Assembly (NCBI GenBank): GCA_034769895.1
Contig: CM068375.1
Coordinates: 258,323,268 to 258,387,267, forward strand
Source: Magicicada septendecula
Lineage: Eukaryota; Arthropoda; Insecta; Hemiptera; Cicadidae
DNA: 64,000 nucleotides
Direction of reading: 5' to 3'
The notes under the pieces were generated by a model that was not told the DNA's origin, did no database searches, and saw nothing but the letters and a program-made list of their open reading frames with translations. A program made the translations under genes and the position numbers. Positions 26,164-37,965 of the stretch are shown here, one piece after another (within the stretch, counting starts at the first letter, position 1; each line of letters opens with the position of its first letter).

Positions 26164-28386
26164 TGTTCCGCATCATTACGGATTAGGCCGTTGGAAGCAT
26201 CAGCTTGGAGTCCTGACACTGCTTCGTTTGGTTCAGCACGATCGTCCTGTTGGGCTTCTGTTACAGGTAGTCTTCGCTGATTGTCCAGGCTGGAACTACG
26301 TCTGGGCTCGTACTCTCTGTAACGATTACTTCCCTGACTTCCTTGAAATGTCTCGTACTCGTAATATCGGCTCCTTCGTTGAGGCTGGTACCTCCTCTGT
26401 CCACTGCCTTCCGCTCTGATGTAGTTAATATCGGGTCGATATGTCCTGTAATTATTGTTATTACCTCCATTCGGGTAATTCCTGTTATAATTACTATGAT
26501 AATTGTTATTAGAGGGGTTGGGGTTCCTCTGACCATTTGGAACATAATTACGGTTATTATTATAATAACCGTTGTTGTTTTGTGGACGGTTATTATTATT
26601 ATTATTATTACTATTATTGTTGTTGTTGCTGTCATTATTATTAATGCGAGGAACATGATTATTATTATTATTATTATTGTTATTAAATCTAGGTACATTA
26701 TTGTTATTTCGGGTGTTATAATTGTATTCGGCATTATTCCGATTTGCGGAATTATAATTGTTGTTGTTGCCCACATTCTGCCGATTATTATTACTCGAAT
26801 TATGGTGTTACTTCTTGGTTCCAGCTTTTCATATCTCCTGCGACTTTGGCGGTAATAGTCTTCATGCTCATACATTTCTAAGAGCTCGGTCATTGCTTGT
26901 ACAGTCTTTATTTGACTGTTTCTTCTAGCTCTTATTATATCTTCCTCATAATGGTATGAGAGCTTGCTGACCAGGCATTCTTCCGGTATTCTGGGCTCTA
27001 GATGTTTGGCCACGCACACCTTTCCCAAGAAGTACGCTGTTAGAGTCTGGTTTCCATACGGGTTGTATTTTCCATGACAGATCCCGTCTCTGGCGATATT
27101 TTGTGTCGATTCAGACCAATATTTGGCTTTGAATAGCCTTTTGAATTGCTGGTAGTCGGTCACTTCGTCTCTTATCGCCATCCACCAATTATCTGCTATC
27201 TCCTTGAACGATTCGTCAAGTACTTCTTTATTCTCCCTCCAACGATTGCCTCTGTGTTTGGTGAAGTACTCTTCGATTCTGGCTAGGAACTCCATCGGTT
27301 TGTTTTTATAAAACCTGAAGTTAATTCCTTCACGATTCTCGCTGTTAGGACAACTGGTAATACTTGTCGGTCGACTGTGGAATAGGTCTATATCTGTTTG
27401 GTTCTGTCGCACCTGACTGTTGATACTGGTCACAGTAGCTTCAATGCCGTCACATTTTTCTGTGAATCGGTCCTGCACTCGCTCCCAGTCTTCACGTGTT
27501 TCTTTTAGTTTTTCCTCTAGAGTCTTCCTAGTCGTTTCTTCAATGTTGTTTACCTTAGTGTTTATTTCTGTCTTGATACTCTGTACTTCTCGTTCGGTTT
27601 GACTCCATCTTTCGTCAGCTCTTGTAACCTTTTGTTCGATTACCGTTATTTCCTCTCCTACCTTCTTGCTGATTGTTTCATTGTTTTCAGTTATTTTCTG
27701 GCTCAATTCTTCCTTCAATATTTCCATTCTTCCGTCTAACCGGTTCATGTTCTCTTGGTTCGTCTCCTTCAATTCTTCTCTCAATTGCTGATTATTGCTT
27801 TCCATTTTTTGACTTGTTTCTTCCATCCTCTTGTTGGTTTCTTCCAGTTTTTGGCTTATCTGGGTTAATTCCTCTTTCGACTGTTTATTGTCAGTCTTTA
27901 TTTCCTCCATTTTCTCCTCAATTTTCTGAATATTTTCTTCCATCTTCTCTTCTATCTTCTTACTGGTATCTCCAATTTTATTACCCAATTCTTCCTTCAA
28001 TCGTTGATTATCATTCATCATTTCCTCCTCCATCTTCTTACTGTTTTCTCTTAATTCCTCCTTCAATCGTTGGTTATCACTTTTCATTTCCTTACTATTT
28101 TCTTCCATCTTCTCCTCCATCTTCTTACTATTTTCTTCATTTTATTACCCAACTCTTCTTTTGTCGTTTTAAATTCTCTGAGTAACATCTCCATCATTCT
28201 ATCCAATTTTGTCTCTTCCTTTGTGGTGGATTTCTCTGGCTGTTCCTTCTGTGGTGCAGGCTTGTTTGGTTCTGCTGGCGGTAACATCGACTCCACATCT
28301 TCCACTGGTGTCGCCTCTTTATCCTCCATGTCTACCTTCTGCTCGGCCTCCATAGCCCTTTTCCTTGATGTAGCTCTCCTGTGCAT
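26142..28386 (-). pseudogene. gag: Broken gag, family A copy 3
   Basis: Same length, domains and two frameshifts (near 28123-28143 and 26798-26813) as copy 2. Coiled coil, capsid-like domain and Asn/Arg-rich tail are all recognisable, with no zinc knuckle. Confidence 0.92.
26157..26163 (-). promoter_or_regulatory. Predicted -1 ribosomal frameshift site, copy 3
   Basis: T TTA AAC on the - strand in the gag frame, as in copy 2, with an open -1 frame into the protease. Confidence 0.78.
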
Positions 28387-28483
28387 CTCGCTCCTTCTTC
28401 CGACCTATTGACCACTGCCGAGCTAAAAATAGGAAATTGGACACTCTTCCTTATTTTATAACTCTATTACCTCCTATTTAAAG

Positions 28484-28501
28484 CCCTTTAGTTGGACGCC
28501 A
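28484..28501 (-). other. Primer-binding site, copy 3
   Basis: TGGCGTCCAAC on the - strand, 3 nt inside the LTR edge, as in the other copies. Confidence 0.75.
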
Positions 28502-28504
28502 ATT

Positions 28505-31500
28505 TGTAATATAAATATATTACAAATATAAAATAAATAGTATATTGATATTATATATGTTGATGTGATCCCACCAGATTAATCTTCTTAAAGCTAGCAA
28601 GAATTATTGTGATGCTAAAAAATTTTGTCTGAATCTCGGTGTTGAACTCGCCGATGATACAGCTCCACTTGGGATTCACCAATTACAAAGAATAAATTAA
28701 ATATAAATAATGTTTTATAATTAAGTGTGATTGATTGATAATAAAATAAAATTTTGTAAGTTATGAAATTTTTACCAATATTTAGTTTTTTGTTTAATTG
28801 GTTAATTTAATTAATTAATAAATAATTAATAAATTGTGTGTGTACTTTTCTCAGATATTTATTCTAGCACTGTAAATTATTTTTGTTTAGAAGAAAAAGA
28901 TAGTTAACATTCATCATACAAATAAATACAACTCTTGTAACTGAATAATGATGTTCATTTATTGACATTCAAAATTATGCGCCATTCAAACTGCGCATGG
29001 CCAAGGCATTGGTTGATATTTGCTCCAGTCGGTAGCGAACAAGATTAACAAAATATATTTTTTACAAGGTTAAGTAATTATGGTTCTTTTAACGAGTCGA
29101 AATGGTCAGAGGGCAAGGAACAAGATACATTCTTACAGGTATTCTTAAACTAAATTATTATGGCTGAAATAAAACAATATTATTATTTAAATTGTCAATT
29201 ATGAAAATTAATATCGAACCATTCGTCGAAATGACGTCACTCCCTTCAAGCTGGCTGTGTCTCGTGCTCGGAAATCAAGTATGGCTGCTGTCACCTCACT
29301 TTTGGCTGCTATGAACTGTTTGGGCTTCTCCCGCAGAAATAAATGAATATTCCCTTCTCTGCGAAGTAGTGTTGGTCCAGGAATATAGTGTAGAGTGTCC
29401 TCTCTTCTCCTACGATGTCGTTTCGTGATGGGTTTCTTGTGAAGTGTCTGGTGTTCAAATATGTGTATTTGTGTTCTGCTAATATGGTCCAAAATCGTCT
29501 CAAAATGGCCGTTGATTTCTTGTACTTGTGTGTGCTGGTGTTATTACTGTTGTTTGGAATTAGTGAGGTGCTAAATATTAATAGTCAATGTTATTTTCAT
29601 TTTTAGTTAACCTCTGTTACACTCGGCATAACCACACTCGGTTTTACACAAAATGATTCTTTTTTCGGTATTCTGTTAGTACATTTTCAACTAGTCGTCT
29701 TCACGATTAACAATAGACTAAACTCTGAACGTCGTCGTTTTAGGGTAATTTGTGATATGTCTTTTTCCTCTTTATATTGTTCAATTATAAAAATATCTGT
29801 CTAAGACTTGGTTCACCATCTAAATATACATAATAAGTTTTCTTATTTTTTACTGTATTTCAAATATTTCTTAATTTTACATAAATCTAACTACTCAGTG
29901 ATATTGATTAATTAATTTTACATATTTCGATATATAGCTGGGTTTGTTTCAAGTTCATTTAAGCCCAAAAATTACAATTTTTTATAATTATTGTAGGCCT
30001 CATATTTTGTACAAATTTAGTGTTTAAATGGTTTTTAAGTGTTTTTTTCTGATAATATTTCCATGGAATATTCTTAATAACTCCGTGATTATCTTTGTTG
30101 TTAATAATTTTGTTGTTAAAACACTTCAATATTGATTAATTTACTGTTTAGTCTGATTTGATTACCATCATAGGCCTAGTATTATTTGTTTCCAAAAGAA
30201 GTTAATTTTCTTTCCTTTGTCATTCCATTCGCTATTAATTGTATCTGTATTAATTATATTTTCAATTTCTGTGTTGTATGTATTGAATTCTATTCCCTAT
30301 TATGTAGTTTGATTCTCTGATAGATAGTTTTGGGTTTACATTACTAGTCTGTGTTTTTTCAAAAGTGGTGTCTTAGCTAATCTGCCTTGTATCCTTCACA
30401 TGGTTTACAGTTTTGGAATAAAATTATTACATTTCTATTTCCTACTTGCCTCTCTGCCTTACAAACTTGAAAATTAAATAACATGACTTGAAATATAACA
30501 GAATATCTTATATCTACTAACCTTTTTTTTTTTATCATTTAAACATAACAAAAACATCTTATGCCTAATAACACTTTCAGTTATCAACTGTCTCTTGTGT
30601 TCATTATAACTATTTTGGTAATATAATGAAATGAAAATAAAAACATCTTATAATTAATGACACCTTCAGTTATTAACTGTCTCTTGTGTTTACTATAACT
30701 ACTTTGGTAATATAATGAAATGAAAATATCTTATAACTAATGACACCTTCAGTTATTAACTGTCTCTAGTGTTCATTATAATTATTTTGGTAACACAATG
30801 AATAAAATTTAAAACATCTTATAACTATTATTTTCTTATACTACTTAATTTTTTTAAACACTTTTTTTTTTATTAAAATTGACCTCAGTCATTAGACTGT
30901 CTGTCAGTTTTTATATAGTATTTCCCTACACTGATGGTAGTCTTTTTAATAGATTTCCATTTCTTACACTATACTTTATTATAGTGTGTCACTTATTTTT
31001 GTCTACACTAATGGTAGTCTTTTTAATAGATTTCTATTTCTTACACTACACTTTATTATAGTGTGTCACTTATTTTTGTCTACACTAATGGTAGTCTTTT
31101 TAATAATTTTTCACATATTATACTTATAACTAGTTTACAATTCGGTTCTCTTTGGATTGTATCTTGTAACTTGTTACTGGGTCTAAATATATTGGTTTTA
31201 ATTTTGTTCAATGGCATGTATTCCATTATTAACATTTTTTGGAATAACTCTTCTTGTTTCTAGGCTCTTTGTGGGAATCTTGACATATTTTGTCCTTTCT
31301 TCATTATTATATTAGTCATTTCTGGTCTTGTGGTTTCTCTGCTTCTTGACCTTATACATTTCCATTATTAATTTGGTTTTCACCCTTTTATTTCCTTTTT
31401 CTTGTCCTTCCTCTTTACTGCTTCCCCAATCTACTGGGTATACTGCTGGTTTATTGGGTTTTTACATAGTAAGTTATTTTGATCAATGGTTTTCTTTGTT

Positions 31501-31654
31501 ATTTTTCATTCTTATTAACATTTTATTGACTTAATATACAGTTTCTAGTTTAATCCTTAAAACAATTCATTCTTCTCACTCACTATGGAACTTTTCTTCT
31601 TTATTTATGTTGCATTAAGTTAAATGTTTAGCGTGATAATTTTGTTATGCTACA
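28505..31654 (-). repeat. Outer 5' LTR of the family A array, full length
   Basis: 3150 bp, beginning TGTAAT on + and ending ATGCTACA at 31654. The far end was placed by likeness to family B, whose LTR ends ACGCTACA. On the - strand the two starts read TGTAGCATAACA and TGTAGCGTGACA. This LTR lacks the 2175-bp segment (a run of 11 T at 30532-30542 marks the place). It retains about 525 bp beyond the point where the internal LTRs were cut. It also carries several base differences from the internal LTRs, as expected for the original outer LTR. The boundary still needs the matching left LTR. Confidence 0.72.
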
Positions 31655-31748
31655 ACATTATGCAGACAGCTTGATGTCAACAGGATACTCTTAGACTGAA
31701 CACAGTGCGTACAATGTTTAATCAGCCATGAACTGAACAGCTAAAATA

Positions 31749-32443
31749 GGGTTGCCATCCACCCAAGTTTTCCCAAATATGTCCTTTTTGTGAGAGAGGA
31801 GAATGTGCGAAGTGTTAATTTTGTCCAAGTCAGGGAGGTTTTATTAATCCTTAAGGTAAATGGTTAGTGACACTAATTTTAAGAAGTACAGTATATTTGC
31901 TAGTTTCGGTATAAGTTTTAAGTTTATTATATTTACTAAGTATAAACATAAGTTTCTCATATCTAGTCAGTTGACATGAGTTTTTATATTTTAACCTCTG
32001 CGTTTAAATAAAAATTGTGTCAGTTTCTTTTTTACTGTTGTCATTTCATTATTTACTTTAGTAATTACAAAATGCCAAACTGCAGACACTTGTTTATTGA
32101 TGCATTACAAAAAAAAAGATATCCTTCATTCAAAAAGGAAAGCTGAAAATAGAGAAACATCTCTTAAGAGTGGGCAGACAAGAAGTATTCATTGCTTTAA
32201 AAAAAAAATTCCATATTTCTGTTTTTTAATTTATTTTTCAAATAATGTTTAATTTTTTTAATTACTGTTTATCATTTTGAAAATTAACTTATTTTATTCA
32301 ATAGCATACTAATTTTATTAAGAATGACACATCAGGTGTGTAGGGTATTTTTTTCTTTGTTTCAAGTGTAAACCTACCTGTCCAGAATTGTCATAGTTTT
32401 GAATCTGATTGTCCTAAGAGTTCATTTTAGCAGATGGCAACCT
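31749..32443. mobile_element. Nonautonomous DNA-transposon relic, about 695 bp
   Basis: Ends are inverted repeats GGGTTGCCATC on the left and GATGGCAACCT on the right (10 of 11 match), each flanked by TA at 31747-31748 and 32444-32445. A TA duplication suggests a Tc1/mariner-like superfamily. No transposase is recognised. The interior is AT-rich with poly-A and poly-T tracts. Confidence 0.5.
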
Positions 32444-32445
32444 TA

Positions 32446-32969
32446 CCAAAAAACACTGTATGATAACAACAAAAAATATGATTTTATAATAGTGTATCTT
32501 TTGCATAATGGAGTTATTGTTCCTTACATTAGTTGACAGCAGATTTAAACGTACACAGTTGCATAAGTGTTGAGTTATGGCTTATAGCTAAGAACATTAT
32601 CAAGACATTGTGTCTAAATTATAACATTAAGACAGTTAATCCAATTAATTTGGTTAACCTGAACTGTACACTGTTTATAAACATTGAAAATATTTTGAAA
32701 ATAGCCAGAGTGATATACTTTCTTTTACTAACCATCTAAACTTTGGTTGAAGTTTGTTTTCAAAAAGGCGAGATTTTATTTAATCTAGCTGTAGCCTTAC
32801 TATCAATTTATTCGAGACATACTTCTATAACATAGGAGACAATCACTACCACTGTGATAACTTCCTTAATAAATCAAATTTAAATCCACAATAATTAAAC
32901 ATTTAAATATCTTTTATGAATACTGTTAACTGAGCTAACAACTTAATACCTGAAAGCATTAAAATTTCA
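32446..32969. other. AT-rich gene-free stretch
   Basis: Nothing recognisable on either strand. The 68-codon + strand ORF at 32533 has no known motif and is likely chance. Confidence 0.5.
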
Positions 32970-33180
32970 GATATTAAAATATCAAGATGTCTCATGATTG
33001 TGTTTCTTGGTCAATGCTGTCTCACACTTGCTTAAAATCCATAAAGATCTGGTGTACACTGACACTGTGTTTCCATGACTTCTCCAATTATCACAGAATC
33101 AATTATAGATATTTCACTCCTAAACCTTCCTTGATACCATCTTAATTTCTATATAATATAAATACACTGCTTGAATAAAC
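32970..33180 (-). pseudogene. LINE reverse-transcriptase fragment
   Basis: On the - strand the translation contains IFMDFKQ, a stop, then DSIDQET, preceded by LEKSWKHS. This is the RT block usually seen as FIDFKQAYDSI in jockey- and RTE-type LINEs. Stops interrupt it and both ends are missing. Confidence 0.65.
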
Positions 33181-33388
33181 GGGGAGTTTATTCCCTGTTA
33201 GAGTACATCTGTAAATAATTTTTATGATATTTATAGGTTATATAAGGCTGAAGTGTAGTGCTGGCCACACTGCCTTCCTTGTATGCCATACAGCTCACAT
33301 TAGGCAGCCTACCCTGCCTACTCCTAAGCTACTCCGGTGGTATACATGGGAGCCATTATTATAGGTTATATAATCCTGTTTAATAACC

Positions 33389-33640
33389 TCAGATTATAAT
33401 TTGTCTGTCTCTGCATACAGTGAACAAATCAGAATCATCCTTAGCAGTCGTGGCTACAGGTGCAAATCTATAGTGTCTGGTAGAACTCAGCAGTATGGTA
33501 CCTGTGCAAACTTCAACCACTCCCTTGCAGATATGACTCAATACTCTTCTCTCAAAGCACCCTAATAAATTGTGCATTACTTTTTGTTAATGTCCATGTG
33601 CTTTTGAGCCATATTTGTCTATCTTGTAAGCTTTGTCTTT
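33389..33640 (-). pseudogene. LINE C-terminal fragment
   Basis: The - strand reads YGSKAHGH, then CFERRVLSHICKG, like the segment after LINE RTs that usually reads YGSEAWTL and FERKVLRRIYG. It lies upstream, in - strand order, of the other fragment, although it encodes a more C-terminal part. The two are therefore separate or rearranged insertions. Confidence 0.6.
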
Positions 33641-33908
33641 TCTTTACTGTTACACTTGCACATTCCTCATCAAACCATTCTGATTTTATGTAATTTAATT
33701 AAATCTCATAAGCTTATATTCCTCTTTTTAATACAAGCCAAATGTAATTAAATCACTTCTTTCATGTCTCACAATACTGCCTGGACTAATTGTTTAATCT
33801 CTTGTTATTTCAATGATTCCATGTTAAAAGGTATAACTAAAATATTGATATTTTGCTAGTCATCAAAATTGTTTGCTGCCAACATTTTAGTAAATATATT
33901 CAGCATCT
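33641..33908. other. AT-rich stretch before element C
   Basis: No gene or repeat recognised. It ends in GATA (33909-33912), the left target-site copy of element C. Confidence 0.5.
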
Positions 33909-33912
33909 GATA

Positions 33913-36005
33913 TGTAATGTTTATTTTTGAAAATATTTATAAGATTGTACAAGTAGTAAATAATAGCTAAAAAATAATGTGTACTAGCAGTTATATTTGA
34001 CAAAGACGTATGTAAGGGTGTGTGAAGGGAAAGTTTGTAAGACTGTCCTTTTGGCATTGTAACCTACATACAGCTTGATGTGTTACGGCTGTAAAGTTAA
34101 TTGTTTGACAAAAAGAGTGACACTTACTAGATGTATGTGAGACGTTGTATTTCGCATCAGGCAGCTGGTCTGAGGGAAGAAAGGCATAACCCCCAATAAA
34201 CCAATCTACCCTTTTTAAAATGTTGACACAGACTGAAAGCAAAGAGTTTGTCAATTAGATACGGTACAACATTAGAGGCCAGAACAATTGCAACGTAGAA
34301 ATTTTATGAAAGTCGTGATTACAAAGGAAGATTCGTTCCAGACTCAAAACAAAGCCAGAGTGCAACTTGAAGATAAACAATGGTGCAGCAGATCGAACAA
34401 TACCAGTATTGTATCTATGTCAAAGCGTAACAGAAATTGGACACTAGGAGACGGCCATGAGAGACAAAGAAATGTCGCCTGATTTACAAGGGGAAAGTGA
34501 AACTCACGAATTCTGGAGTGCTTGAATGAGATTCCTAATAAATAGAGAAAACGGCAGTAGGAACAATCAGGGACGAATGGTAGTTCGACAAGAGAATCAC
34601 GTGGAAAGCAGAGATACTCGAAAACCAATGACGAATATACAATTTGTCACACTGGCTAAAGAACCAATAAGAGTATCCAAGCAGATGGAAGATTCAGCAG
34701 AGGTAGGCGGGATGAGAGTTTACTGGGTAGATCTCAGAACAGAAAAACGGCAGTCTAGTACTCATCTACAAAAGTGATCACACGAGTCATCTTAACTCGG
34801 TAACAATCAATTTCTCAAAGTGAACAATGAAGTGAATACGAAAAATCGTACGAAACTCGTTGTTATAATTCTCACTAAATTCTAAACTCATAGCAAGAGA
34901 GTTGAACAGTTAATCGCGTTCGACAGACTATTAGTATAAAGTAATATCACGCGAAGTCAACATGTAAACAGACTTTACAATTAATTAACTTCACCGTAAT
35001 TTAAACAAAGTGTCGGAGGATACGGATATACAGTACAATACTAAGTGAAGACAAATTCAATTAACAGACATTCTACAATTACAAATAATTCACAAGAAAC
35101 TATAAACATTACAGCAGCTTTTATATAATACAGAACACATCAACAGAGAGACTCAGTGCATATTCTACCACAGAGATATTAGACATAAAATCAGCAATCT
35201 AAAGAACTACTTTAAAAAACATTATACATGAACTTTACCCACATCAATTAAGGACACTCATATTCAACACAATACGAGTGCCGTGAAAAGTGAACAGTTC
35301 GAGAATTCTTCAATAATTAAACAGTGATTGTGAGGTGCAGTGACCGCGAAGGGATACGTAATCTACAACGACTACGGAGACCAGCAACTACTAAACACAG
35401 AGGACCACATGATGTCACCGAGAGTATGAACTACGAATAATCAACGCTCTCAAACTAATGGTACTTTAGAGTTAAGTCAATAAACTCAATTCATTCAAGT
35501 CAAAGAACTCACACTAATAATTAATTAACCTTGAGAACTGCCTCTCAGTGCTCTGCATTTGACTGAAGCGAAATAAAACGTCAATTAGTAAATTCTTAAA
35601 AATCATATCTAAACAGTAATCTAAATTTGCCAAATACAATTGTAGATTATAATTTACAATTATAAGTGTTAGAAAATTATTAAATGTTAATTAATCGCGA
35701 TTTCAGAGATACTCATTGTTAAGATAAGAGAAGTGATTCTACTTAAGGAAATATCCATACTGAGTGTTATTTGTAATTTGCTACAACTTAATTAATTAAA
35801 TAAGCATTAGACATAATATTGTTGTTGTGTGTTTGGCAAATGAATCCTTTATATCCACATCCTTGTAGATATGAGGTGGCGCCCGGGAAATTGAAACATT
35901 TTGGCAGTAAGTGATTTTTTTAATTATTAATTTATTACTTGTTTAACCACCCCAAGTAAGAATTCTTTATATTTGTCTGCACAACGCGTGGCATTAGTCT
36001 TTATA
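33913..36005 (+). repeat. 5' LTR of family C
   Basis: 2093 bp, TGTAATG at the start and CTTTATA at the end. The terminus does not keep the usual CA. A primer-site-like segment (TGTCTGCACAACGCGTGGCA, about 35974-35993) lies just inside the end and resembles the true primer site at 36008. Short ORFs within are not credible. Confidence 0.92.
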
Positions 36006-36007
36006 TT

Positions 36008-36025
36008 TGTCGCCCAACTCGCGTG
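36008..36025 (+). other. Primer-binding site, family C
   Basis: TGTCGCCCAACTCGCGTG, 2 nt after the LTR. The CGCCCAAC core is shared with family B and animal tRNA-Lys sites. tRNA identity is inferred. Confidence 0.6.
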
Positions 36026-36202
36026 GCAAAATCTAAATTTAGAATTGTCAAAAAGGCAGATGAATGAATTGAGTTAAATAAGTTAACTAAACTGAGAATT
36101 AGAAATAAAATAAAAGTATTAATAAATAGAGTAGACATTAAGAACATAGGGCTAGCAATTGTAACTACAGTTGCTTAGTCACAGTTCGAATATATACGGT
36201 AT

Positions 36203-37903
36203 ATGTTGACGCGAAGTAAGGCAAGCAAAATTGAAAAAGAAACACCTTATACGACAATGGCCAGTGAAGAAGAAACACAAGCACCAAGGAGAGCTGAAGA
36301 GAGCGAAGAGATGGAGATATATAACCAAATGGGAGATCCTCAAGTCATAGCAATGATGGAGGAAGAAATCAGAACGGATATTGAAAATATAAGGGCAGAA
36401 GGACCACGCGCAGAAGTTGAACAAGTAAGTGTGACAGTACCACAGACGGAGAAGGAAGAAATAAGGGCAGAAGGACCACAGCCAAAAAGTGAGCTGCAAA
36501 TGCTATACGAATTGATGAAAGAAGATAACAAGAAATTACAGAATAAATTAGAAATAAGTCTGAATAAATTACATGAAGACAATAAGAAGATACGAGAAGA
36601 CATTCAAGATATTAAAGTAAATCAGAAGAAATTAGAAGAAAAAGTTGAAGCAAATCAGAATAAATTAGAAGTAGCTATTAAGGATATTACAGGAAAGCAC
36701 ACTAAGTTAAGAGAGGAGATAAAAAACGATATGAACACGTTGCATGACAAATTAGTTGGTGATATTCAAATAGTGAATAAAACATGGCGTGAAGAATTGA
36801 ATAAGACTGAGCATAATTTTGGCGAGGTGGTACAGCAACAAAGTGAAAAATTTAAGTGTGAAATACAAAAAACTACTAAAAACTTAAGTGAAAATTTAAA
36901 TCGAATCAATCAGGAAGTGAGAAGAGAAATAAACACAACGAAAGAGGTCGTCCGAGAAGAAGTCAGAAATATTTCTACCGTAAACAAAGAAGAAATGGAA
37001 GAACAATTAAGAAAATTAGCTGAAGAAAAGGGTCGACGCATCGACGAGATGAAAGAAGATCAAGAGCAATTAAAACGAAAATTAACAGAGTTGGAGTCAA
37101 GACCAATGGTAAACAACCAAAATACTATTGTGGCTAACCAAGAACAGTTAAAGGAGGTATGGTACAACGGACGAGACGCCTACCCAATGGAATTTATAAA
37201 AGAATTAAAAGAGGTTAAAGAAATATATTACCCCAGCGGAGGTATTAAGTGGATTAACAGGCATCTAGAGGGTGAAGCAACAGTATGGTGGAGAATCGTA
37301 CAATCCCAAATACATACGTTTGAACAATTCGAGGAGGCGTTTACCAAGAAATTCTGGAGTCAACAAATTCAAGAAAACATCCGGGACAGCTTGGAGTACG
37401 GATGTTATTATCCGAATGGTAAACTCACTATGGTGCAATACCTCGAGAATAAAATTCTACAGTGCAGACAACTGATCCCACCAATCTCGGACCAGCATCT
37501 GATTCGCAAACTTGCACGCCACTATAGTAAGGAAATAGAAGTTGCCATCATAACTAGAGGCGTCCAACAAGTAGATCAATTTGAAAGCTTATTAAATGAA
37601 TTTGCTACCATTCAACAACGAGAAATGAGAGGATCGTATCGGCCGCCACAACAGACAACGGTTGACAATGGTGGAAGACATATTAACAATGGCTATCACA
37701 AAACAAAGGGTATGAAAGTGGAGATTGAACACGAGGGTCACAGACCTGGGTGGCGCAATAAACAAACGTTTGGTACAGAGGATAGGGGAACAAAACAGCC
37801 CATTGTCAACACAGTAACAATTGAGCGTCAACAACCTGGCCTTTCACAAGAATCACGTACAAAAAACGACCAGCCAACCCACTGTCGCGGCAACAATACT
37901 TAG
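36203..37903 (+). CDS. gag: Gag, family C
   Basis: A 566-residue intact Gag. Residues 1-100 are acidic and Pro-poor. About 100-300 form a long Glu/Lys/Asn-rich coiled coil (KLEEKVEANQNKLE type heptads). About 325-470 are a capsid-like domain with the pattern AYPMEFIKELKEVK, TVWWRIVQ, FTKKFWSQQIQENI and YYPNGKLTMVQYL. The C-terminus is Gln/Asn/Arg-rich and holds only one Cys, so no CCHC knuckle. ATG at 36203 was chosen as the first in-frame start after the primer site. The stop lies 36 nt after a slippery heptamer leading into pol. Capsid assembly and RNA packaging are the expected roles. Confidence 0.88.
   Translation: MLTRSKASKIEKETPYTTMASEEETQAPRRAEESEEMEIYNQMGDPQVIAMMEEEIRTDIENIRAEGPRAEVEQVSVTVPQTEKEEIRAEGPQPKSELQMLYELMKEDNKKLQNKLEISLNKLHEDNKKIREDIQDIKVNQKKLEEKVEANQNKLEVAIKDITGKHTKLREEIKNDMNTLHDKLVGDIQIVNKTWREELNKTEHNFGEVVQQQSEKFKCEIQKTTKNLSENLNRINQEVRREINTTKEVVREEVRNISTVNKEEMEEQLRKLAEEKGRRIDEMKEDQEQLKRKLTELESRPMVNNQNTIVANQEQLKEVWYNGRDAYPMEFIKELKEVKEIYYPSGGIKWINRHLEGEATVWWRIVQSQIHTFEQFEEAFTKKFWSQQIQENIRDSLEYGCYYPNGKLTMVQYLENKILQCRQLIPPISDQHLIRKLARHYSKEIEVAIITRGVQQVDQFESLLNEFATIQQREMRGSYRPPQQTTVDNGGRHINNGYHKTKGMKVEIEHEGHRPGWRNKQTFGTEDRGTKQPIVNTVTIERQQPGLSQESRTKNDQPTHCRGNNT
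37861..37867 (+). promoter_or_regulatory. Predicted -1 ribosomal frameshift site, family C
   Basis: A AAA AAC in the gag frame (codons ACA AAA AAC), 36 nt before the gag stop. The -1 frame is open from here across the gag stop into the protease without interruption. Confidence 0.78.
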
Positions 37904-37965
37904 CTAGTAGAAAAATAAATAACCAGTTAGACGTAGCATTAGATTATATTGATATTCGTGAAGAA

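Larger units (their letters stand above)
1..31654 (-). mobile_element. Family A gypsy-type LTR retrotransposon, three tandem copies
   Basis: Three head-to-tail copies of one - strand element fill this half of the window. Unit boundaries are at about 562, 11250 and 22278, and the last copy ends in a full-length LTR at 31654. Copies 2 and 3 are exactly 11028 bp apart through gag and pol. Copy 1 is shorter by a 343-bp gag deletion. Each unit, read on the - strand, is LTR, primer-binding site, gag, protease, reverse transcriptase, RNase H, integrase, then a T-rich (on +) noncoding region. This order defines Ty3/gypsy (Metaviridae). The junction between units fuses a truncated LTR to the noncoding region at a shared TACTTAT, with about 525 bp of LTR missing. 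The left LTR lies outside the window. All copies are inactive. Confidence 0.93.

Noticed and set aside
36340..36603. Small - strand ORFs opposite family C gag and pol
   Set aside because: They overlap an intact coding frame on + and have no motif.
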